Source: an uncultured Bacteroidales bacterium (GTDB lineage: Bacteria; Bacteroidota; Bacteroidia; Bacteroidales; Paludibacteraceae). Taken from it: a stretch of 12,987 nt of DNA. The stretch is taken from positions 1 through 12,987 of the forward strand of contig CALGCU010000030.1 in assembly GCA_937886455.1 (NCBI GenBank), written 5' to 3'. Shown here in pieces: positions 1 to 8,000 of this stretch. The translations under genes were made by a program, and so were the position numbers. The notes under the pieces are model-generated. The model saw only the letters and a program-made list of their open reading frames with translations, ran no database searches and was not told where the DNA came from. Every line of letters begins with the position of its first letter. The stretch's first letter is position 1.

Positions 1-51
1 GACCATCTCGGGACCATTAGATAGGAATAAATTTCTTTTTTAACGGACAAC

Positions 52-80
52 AATATTAAAAATTAAACTTGTTTATTTTT
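52..80. repeat. 29-bp AT-rich repeat, copy 1
   Basis: This copy matches 208-236 at 27 of 29 positions; the only differences are the central dinucleotide (TT at 69-70 here, AA at 225-226 in copy 2). Each copy is a near-palindrome: the arms AAAC and GTTT flank the variable centre and extend into A-rich and T-rich flanks with one bulged T. The two copies therefore look like the same element with its centre in opposite orientations. The function is unknown. Confidence 0.75.
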
Positions 81-148
81 ATATAAACCAAGCTTCGGTT
101 CAGCATAAAAAATAAATAAATTTATTTTATTCTGCTTTCACCTTGCAT

Positions 149-183
149 TATTTTTGCTATTTCGCTCGTCTTTCACTATCTTT
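149..183 (+). repeat. 35-bp repeat, copy 1 (defective promoter-like)
   Basis: Identical to 230-264 except for T169 versus C250; the copies are 81 bp apart. It carries the same TTTG (153-156) and 20-bp spacer, but the -7 box reads TATCTTTA (177-184) because the base just beyond the repeat is A rather than G. If the family of sites acts as promoters, this copy should be weak or inactive. Confidence 0.8.
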
Positions 184-207
184 AAATAAGACAGGATGCG
201 GCTCGGA

Positions 208-236
208 AATATTAAAAATTAAACAAGTTTATTTTT
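208..236. repeat. 29-bp AT-rich repeat, copy 2
   Basis: Second copy of the element at 52-80, with central AA instead of TT. Its last seven bases are also the first seven bases of the second 35-bp repeat (230-264), so in this place the two repeat types are fused. The T-run at its end supplies the TTTG used as the -33 element of the predicted def promoter. Confidence 0.75.
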
Positions 237-264
237 GCTATTTCGCTCGCCTTTCACTATCTTT
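230..264 (+). repeat. 35-bp repeat, copy 2 (promoter-bearing)
   Basis: Second copy of the 35-bp direct repeat (one mismatch to 149-183). It ends inside the TATCTTTG box of the predicted def promoter, so essentially the whole repeat is the promoter from -33 to -7. This suggests that the repeated unit is conserved because of, or was spread with, promoter function. Confidence 0.8.
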
Positions 265-265
265 G
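234..265 (+). promoter_or_regulatory. Predicted Bacteroidota-type promoter for def
   Basis: TTTG at 234-237, a 20-bp spacer, and TATCTTTG at 258-265. This matches the known Bacteroidota vegetative sigma consensus (TTTG or TTG near -33, TAnnTTTG near -7). Transcription would begin about six bases downstream, near 271, giving an untranslated leader of about 60 bases before the ATG at 332. It is the only site I found in the window that fits both boxes with good spacing, and it could drive def and the genes behind it. Confidence 0.7.
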
Positions 266-331
266 CAAATTGAAAAATAGGGCTTGAAAGTTCCTGTGAT
301 TGAATGTGTTTGTTTATTAACGAATAATAAA

Positions 332-880
332 ATGATTTTACCAATTTACACTTATGGTCAACCAGCTCTACGCAAACCTACAGAGGATATTGCCTTGGAT
401 TATGAGGGACTGAAAGAGTTGATTGACAATATGTTTGAAACAATGTATAATGCCTCTGGAGTGGGGCTCGCAGCACCACAAATTGGACTGTCTATCCGCT
501 TGTTTGTAATAGATGCTGATGTGCTCTCGGAGGATTACCCGGAATGTAAAGGCATGAAAAAAGCCTATATCAACCCACAAATCATTGACCATTCTGATGA
601 CACTGTAAGCATGGAAGAGGGTTGTTTGAGTTTGCCCGGTATAAATGAAAATGTGGCAAGACCTATATGGGTGGATGTTACATACATGGATTTAGAGGGT
701 AATACTCATCAAGAACACTTGGAAGGATGGGCGGCGCGTGTGTTTCAACACGAATATGACCACCTGGAAGGGCATGTCTTTACCGACCGCATATCTCCAC
801 TTCGTCGGCAATTTGTGAAAACTAAACTGGCAAACATCGCTAAAGGAAAAACACCTTGTCGCTATAAAGTTAAACGATAA
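332..880 (+). CDS. def: Peptide deformylase
   Basis: Metal-dependent enzyme that removes the formyl group from the N-terminal methionine of nascent proteins in the cytoplasm. All three family motifs are present (182-residue numbering): GVGLAAPQIG at 43-52, EGCLSLP at 96-102 with metal ligand Cys98, and HEYDH at 140-144 with His140 and His144 as ligands and Glu141 as the catalytic acid/base. The basic C-terminal tail after residue 155 is, from memory, usual in this phylum. The frame stays open back to a TTG at 284, but I chose the ATG at 332: the protein then starts MILPIYTYGQP, as Bacteroidales homologues do, and the extra 16 residues have no family counterpart. First gene of the plus-strand cluster, 12 bp ahead of the DUF695 gene, and apparently transcribed from the promoter at 234-265. 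Confidence 0.96.
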   Translation: MILPIYTYGQPALRKPTEDIALDYEGLKELIDNMFETMYNASGVGLAAPQIGLSIRLFVIDADVLSEDYPECKGMKKAYINPQIIDHSDDTVSMEEGCLSLPGINENVARPIWVDVTYMDLEGNTHQEHLEGWAARVFQHEYDHLEGHVFTDRISPLRRQFVKTKLANIAKGKTPCRYKVKR

Positions 881-892
881 ACGAAAAATTAT

Positions 893-1327
893 ATGGTGTT
901 GCGTGACAATTGGTTTAGTGCGGCAGCGGAGGCGGATAATGGAGCGCCTATTTTTATCAATGGAAGGGTAGATATTGAGGAGTTTCGTACTTCTGGAAAA
1001 TTCCCTGAAAGGGTGGAAGTCTATTGGAACTATACTCCGGGCTACAACCATCTTCCATCTGACGATGAGGGAAAACTGATGGAAGAAGTGCTTGAACTGC
1101 TCAAGCGTGCTGTGGAAAAAGATAAATTGGCTATCCTTACAGGTGTATACACAGGAAATGATGAAAGAACAATGGTTTTCTACACACGCAATGCGCAAGC
1201 TTTTGGAACTCTCTTAAATGAAAAATTGAAAGATTATCCATTGTTGCCATTGCAGATTTATGTGGAAAAAGACACGGAGTGGAATGAATATGCTGAAATG
1301 CTGGAAGCAAAGGAATACGGAGAATAA
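893..1327 (+). CDS. DUF695 domain protein
   Basis: Soluble cytoplasmic protein of 144 residues with no signal peptide or membrane segment. The overall pattern resembles the uncharacterised DUF695 family: an N-terminal tryptophan strand (DNWFSAAAEADNG, residues 5-17), a central strand with VEVYWNY at 41-47, a loop with the LPSDDEG segment, a helix rich in Glu and Leu around 61-75, the ILTGVYTGNDERTMVFYTRN segment (about 80-99), and the terminal DTEWNEYAEML. The assignment is from recall of the family pattern, not from a search. The start ATG lies 12 bp after the def stop, so it is probably co-transcribed with def. No catalytic motif is apparent and no function can be given; the def linkage alone does not prove a role in translation. 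Confidence 0.75.
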   Translation: MVLRDNWFSAAAEADNGAPIFINGRVDIEEFRTSGKFPERVEVYWNYTPGYNHLPSDDEGKLMEEVLELLKRAVEKDKLAILTGVYTGNDERTMVFYTRNAQAFGTLLNEKLKDYPLLPLQIYVEKDTEWNEYAEMLEAKEYGE

Positions 1328-1340
1328 GTGGAAAAAAGGA

Positions 1341-1389
1341 TATACAAAACTCAAAATGCAATAAAATGTCTTTATTGACGTTTTGTATA
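1341..1389 (+). promoter_or_regulatory. Two-tier inverted repeat (hairpin) ahead of ruvA
   Basis: A perfect 10-bp outer stem (TATACAAAAC at 1341-1350 with GTTTTGTATA at 1380-1389) encloses a perfect 7-bp inner stem (CAATAAA at 1359-1365 with TTTATTG at 1371-1377) capped by a five-base loop (1366-1370). The strands are separated by an asymmetric internal loop of eight and two bases. No U-run follows, so it is not a canonical intrinsic terminator. It could instead be an mRNA processing or stability element, a weak terminator, or a DNA-level binding site between the DUF695 gene and ruvA. Confidence 0.65.
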
Positions 1390-1411
1390 AGATATATAGG
1401 TAGAAAAAAGA

Positions 1412-2011
1412 ATGATTGATTATATAAAAGGAACCATCGAAGAATTAACCCCAACCTACGTTGTTCTAGAAACTGCTGGTGTTGGTTATGGTATTCACAT
1501 CGCACTCACTACATATTCTGCTCTTGATAAACAAGAAACTGCAAAATTATATCTGCATGAGGTAATTAGAGAGGATGCTCATCTATTGTTCGGTTTTATG
1601 AACAAGGGGGAAAGAGCATTGTTTTTGTTGCTGATTTCTGTGTCCGGAGTGGGGGCAAATACAGCGAGAATGATTCTCTCTTCTTACACAGCAAGTGAAC
1701 TTCGACAAATTATTGCAACAGGAAATGCTAAACTACTCAGTAGTATCAAAGGCATAGGACCCAAAACTGCGCAAAGAATCATTGTTGAACTCAAAGATAA
1801 GATACTCAAAGTGGAAGTGGATACGGATGTACAACTTCCAACGAATGATTACACGCCGGCTGTGGATGGAGTTAGAGAGGAAGCGGTTGCGGCGCTCACA
1901 ATGTTAGGGTTCACGGCTGCTCCGGCTACTAAGGTGGTTAACCAAATACTACAACAACAACCGGATGCATCGGTTGAACAAGTGATAAAGGCGGCACTGA
2001 AAATGTTGTAA
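1412..2011 (+). CDS. ruvA: Holliday junction branch migration protein RuvA
   Basis: DNA-binding subunit of the RuvAB branch-migration motor: tetramers hold the four-way junction while RuvB hexamers pump DNA, with RuvC resolving it. The length, 199 residues, is typical. The N-terminal OB-fold domain covers about 1-62 and begins MIDYIKGTIEEL, as the family does. The two helix-hairpin-helix motifs of domain II are clear: SVSGVGANTA at 76-85 and SIKGIGPKTAQRII at 111-124. A variable linker (about 133-153) leads to domain III (154-199), which contacts RuvB. The ATG is chosen because the family N-terminus begins there. It lies 84 bp behind the DUF695 gene, across an inverted repeat, and 56 bp ahead of sprA. 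Linkage of ruvA to sprA is a recurrent Bacteroidota arrangement. ruvB and ruvC are not in the window. Confidence 0.97.
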   Translation: MIDYIKGTIEELTPTYVVLETAGVGYGIHIALTTYSALDKQETAKLYLHEVIREDAHLLFGFMNKGERALFLLLISVSGVGANTARMILSSYTASELRQIIATGNAKLLSSIKGIGPKTAQRIIVELKDKILKVEVDTDVQLPTNDYTPAVDGVREEAVAALTMLGFTAAPATKVVNQILQQQPDASVEQVIKAALKML

Positions 2012-2047
2012 GACGATATAAATAACCGCGGGGTGAATCTATAAAAA

Positions 2048-2071
2048 ATGGGCATGAATAGTGCTGATTGA
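2048..2071 (+). other. Seven-codon mini-ORF overlapping the sprA start
   Basis: ATG at 2048 opens MGMNSAD followed by TGA at 2069-2071. The stop overlaps the TTG (2068-2070) that is the first possible sprA start. The arrangement would allow translation of the mini-ORF to deliver ribosomes to the non-ATG start of sprA (termination-reinitiation). It may equally be chance; the sequence alone gives no proof that it is translated. Confidence 0.3.
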
Positions 2072-5000
2072 TAAAGAAAGAAACTGACTACTTGAAAAAA
2101 AATACGCACATACTCTTAATCTTGCTATGCCTGATGCTGGGTACGCTATATACGGTAATGGCACAAACGGTGATGCAGAATAACACTGTATCATCGTCGT
2201 CATTTTCTGAAGATACTATACCGCAACAACATCAACAAGAGGCATACACTCCTGCAACAACCCCCAAACAATACACCCAAGACTCCTATCTGGATGTACT
2301 GAAACAAGAGCCGGCTATTGAATTGCAAGACCCGGAAAATATCACTACCGGAGTGGAATATCAACCTGAAACGGGATACTACATCTTGCACACTCGAGTG
2401 GGAGATACGGATATTGCTACTCCTTTCATGATGACCGGAGATGAATATAGACGTTATTCTGAACAACAAGCCATCTTGAAGTATTGGAAGGAAAAACAAA
2501 ACACAGGGGAACCTAACAACGAAAAGAAGTTTGACCTCACGGATATTAAGTTTAACATCGGACCGGCTGACAAACTCTTTGGACCGGGCGGAGTACAACT
2601 CAAAACGCAAGGATCGGCGGAATTGAAGTTTGGTATCAATCATCAAAAACTTGACAACCCGGTACTAACTCAACGAGCAAGGAATAATACAGTACTTGAC
2701 TTTGATACTAAAATACAACTCAGTGTCAATGGAAAAGTTGGTGAGAAAGTCAACTTTAACATGAACTACAACACGGAGGCTACATTCGACTTTGACCAAC
2801 AGATGTTAAAACTCAACTACAAAGGGAAAGAGGATGACATCATTCAGACACTTGAAGCGGGTAATGTGAGCATGCAATTGAATAGTTCGTTGATTTCGGG
2901 GAGCTCCTCTTTGTTTGGTATTCGCACCGACTTGAAGTTTGGAAAACTGAGCGTACAAGCTATTGTTTCGCAACAAAACGCAGAAAGCCAATCGGTGAGC
3001 TCTGAAGGAGGGGCGCAACGCACCAAATATGAGGTCACAATTGACAACTATGATGAAAATAGACACTTCTTCTTGTCACACTATTTCCGTGATACCTATG
3101 AACAAGCAATGAGCCAACTGCCTCACATTGTATCTGGTATCACAATCAATCGTGTGGAAGTGTGGGTCACTAATAAACGTGGTAATTATGACCAGGCAAG
3201 AAACATCATTGCCTTTATGGACTTAGGGGAAACTACTCATTTGGATAATCATCACTGGGTCATCACAGGGGCTACTCCTAATCCTTACAACAAAGCGAAT
3301 AGCCTGTATGACGAGGTAAAAGACCTACCTAATGTGAGGGATATTCAATACACCAATTCTGTCTTGGCTGATAACTACACTGCGCTGGGTATTAACGGGG
3401 GAGAAGACTATGAGAAGATTGAAAGTGCGAGATTACTCGACCCTTCTGAATATACTCTGAATACACAATTGGGATTTATCTCTTTGCGTAGTGCACTGAA
3501 TGCGGATGAAGTTCTGGCTGTGGCGTATGAATATACCTATGCCGGAAAGGTCTATCAAGTGGGTGAATTTAGTACGGATGCTGTGCAAACTCCAAATGCA
3601 CTTATGTTGAAATTGTTGAAAGGTACTGCTCAGTCTCCGGGATTGGGAACATGGGACTTGATGATGAAAAACGTCTATTCTATTGGTGCCATGCAAATGC
3701 AAAAGGAAGACTTTGAATTGTATGTGGCTTATCAAAATGACTCAATTGGAACGGAACTGCAATACATCACAGAAGGAAATATAAAAAATAAAAACCTATT
3801 ACGCGTGATGAACTTAGACCGACTCGACACGCGTGATAATACAAACCCGGATGGTAAGTTTGACTACATAGAAGGGTACACGGCTATTTCAAGTAACGGA
3901 CGAATCATATTCCCTGTATTGGAACCGTTCGGTAGTCACTTACGCAAGGTTATTGGAAATGATGCTATCGCTGATAAGTATGTCTATCAAGAACTTTATG
4001 ACTCTACACTGGTCATTGCACAAGAATACAGCGAAAAGAATAAGTTTGTTTTGAAGGGTAGGTATAAAGGCTCATCGGGTAGTGAAATACGCCTTAACGC
4101 CATGAACATACCAAGAGGTTCTGTCACAGTGACTGCCGGAGGGGCACGATTGGTGGAAAATGTGGACTATACGGTGGACTATATGATGGGTACAGTAACC
4201 ATCTTAAATCAGTCGATATTGGACTCTAATACGAATATCGATGTTAAACTGGAAAATCAATCTACCTTCAGCATGCAACGTAAGTCCTTGTTCGGTACGC
4301 ATGTGGAATATGCTTTCACGAAGGATTTGGTTCTTGGCGCTACTTTGATGCACTTGTCTGAAATGCCTTTAACTACTAAAGTAAATACGGGTAGTGAACC
4401 TCTGGCTAACACAATGTGGGGTATGAATGCGGCATGGAAAACGGAATCACAATGGCTCACAAACTTAATTGATAAACTACCTTGGACCACAGCTACTCAA
4501 CCTTCTACTTTTGCAGTGAATGCTGAGTTTGCACAGTTGGTTCCTGGACACTCTAAAACTATATCATCTGCCGGACTGGCTTATATTGACGACTTTGAAT
4601 CGACTAAGACAAATATTGATATTCATTATCCGTTCTACTGGACACTGGCAAGTACACCATATAATCCTAATGGAGGACTATTTCCGGAAGCGTCGCTAAG
4701 TAATAATGTTGACTACGGAAAGAATAGAGCACACCTATCTTGGTATACCGTTGACCAAATACTGGTTATTCCGCAACGTAATACGCCTGATCATCTGAGT
4801 GGCGATGCCGATGCGCGTAGTGACCATCGTGTGCGTGTGGTGGCTGAACAGGAATTGTTCCCTAATAGGGAAACACTGGCAAATGAGATTTCTAATATGA
4901 GTATTCTCAACTTGTCCTATTATCCTACTCAACGTGGGGCTTATAACGTGGATGTTGACGGAATGAATCCGGATGGTACACTATCTAATCCAAAGAAACG

Positions 5001-8000
5001 TTGGGGTGGTATGATGCGTAAGTTAGATGTTACTGACTTTGAAAGTTCTAACATCGAGTATGTGGAATTCTGGATGATGGACCCCTTCCTCACTAATCCT
5101 GATGAAGGATACACCGGTGGTGATCTTTATTTGAACCTTGGGGATGTTAGTGAGGATATTCTCAAGGATGGTAAGAAGGCATTTGAACATGGTCTGCCAA
5201 TTGATGGGGCTAACACGGATACGGAAACTACTGTTTGGGGTAGAATACCTAAAACTCAATCTACTGTGAGAGCATTTGATAATACGGCCGGTTCACGTCA
5301 GTATCAAGATGTTGGATTAGACGGATTGAGTGATGAACAGGAAAAACTCTACACTACTTATGGTGACTATCTCAAGGCATTGGAAACTAAATTATCGGAA
5401 GATACAAAGAACCGTATGAAAGCCGACCCATTCTCACCTTTGAATGACCCGGCGGGAGATAATTACCACTATTACAGAGGTACTGACTATGACGAACAGG
5501 AAAAGAGTATCATTGATAGGTATAAATTCTACAATGGTATGGATGGTAACTCTCCAGCTACGGAGAATTCTCCTGAAAATTATGGAACTGCAGGAACTCT
5601 TTCTCCGGACATAGAGGATATCAATAATGATAATACAGTGAACGAATATGAAAAATACTATCAATATCGTATTCGCATCACACCGGAAGCTATGCAGATT
5701 GGTACTAACTATATCACGTCTATCATGACCACTGAGGTGGAACTCCCCAATGGTAAGAAAGAGGAAGTGAAATGGTATCAATTTAAAGTGCCTATCCGTG
5801 ACTATACAGAGAAAGTGGGTAGTATTCGTAATTTTAAGAGTATTCGCTTTGCTAGACTTTTCTTAACAGGCTTTGAACAAGAAACACATTTGCGTATAGG
5901 TACAATGGACTTGGTGCGTGGTGAATGGAGAAGTTATACCAAACAACTCTATCGTCCGGAACGTCCGCCTATTACAAATGGTACTTTGGATGTGCAGGCT
6001 GTCAATTATGAAGAGAACTCAACTAAATCACCGGTTAACTATGTATTGCCTCCGGGAGTGAGTCGTCAGACCGACCCCGGACAAATGCAAATCATTCAGC
6101 AGAATGAACAAGCAATGGTTTTGCGTGTCAATAATCTCGCACCGGGAGATGCACGGGCTGTTTATAAGGGTACCGTCTATGATATGCGCATGTATAAACG
6201 CTTGCAGATGTTTGTGCATGCTGAAAAAATGCCGGATGATACGCAAGGATTGGAAGACTATGACTTGAGTTGCTTTATCCGAATTGGCTCCGACATGGTA
6301 AACAACTACTATGAATATGAAATCCCATTGAAACTGACCGAACATGGTACTTATCAAAATGATAAGACTGCCGATAGAGAAGCGGTGTGGTTGCCTGAGA
6401 ATATGTTTGATTTTGCCTTTGAAGCATTGACTAAGGCGAAACTTCAACGCAACAAGGCTAAACGTAATGGTACTGCCAATGTGTCTAACTCTATTCCTTA
6501 TTCTATCTATGATGAGGAAAACAACCGTAATAAAATCACTGTGGTGGGTAATCCTACATTGGAAGAGGTTGAGAATATCATGATTGGTATTCGCAATCGT
6601 GATGATGAAGTTAAATCGGGTGAAATATGGGTGAACGAACTCCGTATGAGTGAATTTGATGAGTCTGGCGGGTGGGCTGCGATGGCTAATATGTCATTGG
6701 GATTGTCTGATATTGCTCAAGTAAATGTGGCTGGACGTATAGAAACGGCAGGATTTGGAAGTATTGAAAGCAGTATGCTCAATAGACGTATGGAAGACCA
6801 ATATCAAGTGAGCGTATCTGCAGCATTAGAAGCGGGACGTCTTTTCCCTGAAAAGGCTAAACTGCAAATCCCATTGTATTATTCTTATACCAACGAGACA
6901 CTTTCTCCTAAGTATAATCCACTGGATACAGACGTAGAGCTTAAGGAAGCGCTTGATGTGCTGGAAACAAAGGAAGAAAAAGACTCTCTGAAAGCCATGT
7001 CACAAACAGTGGCTACAAGTCACAACTTCAGTCTTTCGGGTGCGAAAGTGAATATAAAGAGTAAAAAACAACCGATGTTCTATGACCCTGCTAACTTCTC
7101 TATTTCGTATAGTTATAACCGTCAGGAAAACCATGATGCAGAGATAGAGAAAAATATGCATAAAGAACACAGAGGGTCTTTCACATATAGTTATAACTTT
7201 AATCCTAAGCCATGGGAACCATTTAAGGATTCCAAGGCACTGAATAAAAAGGCATATAAACTTATCAAGGAATTTAATATCTATTATTTGCCTCAGAGTT
7301 GGTCTTTCAGCACTGATATGTATCGTACATTCTCACAAATGTCGTTGCGTAACTTCAATACGGCTGATACCGGTAGTGAGCCTATGGACCTTACTTTTAG
7401 TAAAGAGTTTATGTGGAATCGTAATTTTGACATCAAATACGATTTCTCTAAGACCTTGAAGTTTAGCCTCCAAACAGCCATGAATTCTAATATCGAAGAG
7501 GCTTATTTCACACCGGAGATAGGTAAGGAATACTATGAAGCATGGCGTGATACAGTGATGGCAAGTTTGGCTAAATTGGGTTCTCCTTACACTTATCAAC
7601 AAGTGTTTACTGCTTCTTGGAATGTACCTATCAATAAGATTCCTTTCTTGGATTGGATTACAGCGAATGGTTCTTATAACGCTACATATAGTTGGAATAG
7701 AACTGCTGACTTGCAAGGGGGTGTTAGTTTGGGTAATGTAGTGTCAAGCATGGCTTCTTGGCAAGTAGATGGACAACTCAATATGGAACTCCTCTATAAC
7801 AAGTCCAAGTATCTCAAATCAGTCAATCAACGTTATAGTAACAGAGGTATAAATCAACGCAAGAAATTCCAGTCGCGTACATACACACAAGTGCTCAAAG
7901 CGGATGCTAATCGTCCGATGAATGTTACCCACAGGTTAGGTTCGCCTAAATTACTTGTCTCCGTTGTGGACAAGGCAGGTAAGAGTGTGAAGGTGAAATA

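Larger units (their letters stand above)
1..331. other. AT-rich non-coding region upstream of def
   Basis: No convincing coding sequence is visible here. The stretch is strongly AT-rich and built from short repeated blocks: two copies of a 29-bp AT-rich element (52-80 and 208-236), two copies of a 35-bp element (149-183 and 230-264), and a perfect 14-bp AT palindrome at 114-127. The two repeat types overlap at 230-236. A Bacteroidota-type promoter lies in the second 35-bp copy. The gene that would lie to the left is outside the window, so whether positions 1-50 belong to a 3' flank cannot be judged. Confidence 0.7.

Noticed and set aside
149..156. TATTTTTG as a separate -7 box (also at 230-237)
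   Set aside because: It matches TAnnTTTG, but no TTTG or TTG occurs about 20 bp upstream, and in AT-rich DNA this match is expected by chance. The TATCTTTG at 258-265 has a proper partner.
284..331. Extension of def back to the TTG at 284
   Set aside because: The 16 extra residues have no counterpart in peptide deformylases as I recall them, and the ATG at 332 gives the expected MILPIY start. A TTG only about 13 bases after the predicted transcription start is also less likely.
692..1198. Minus-strand open frame of 168 codons across the end of def and the DUF695 gene
   Set aside because: Overlaps two supported genes on the other strand, has no domain and no promoter or start context.
1371..1411. 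Sigma-70-like promoter TTGACG...TATAAG or TATATA ahead of ruvA
   Set aside because: The boxes lie inside or beside the inverted repeat with wrong spacing, and Bacteroidota do not use the Escherichia coli consensus. No TAnnTTTG is present.
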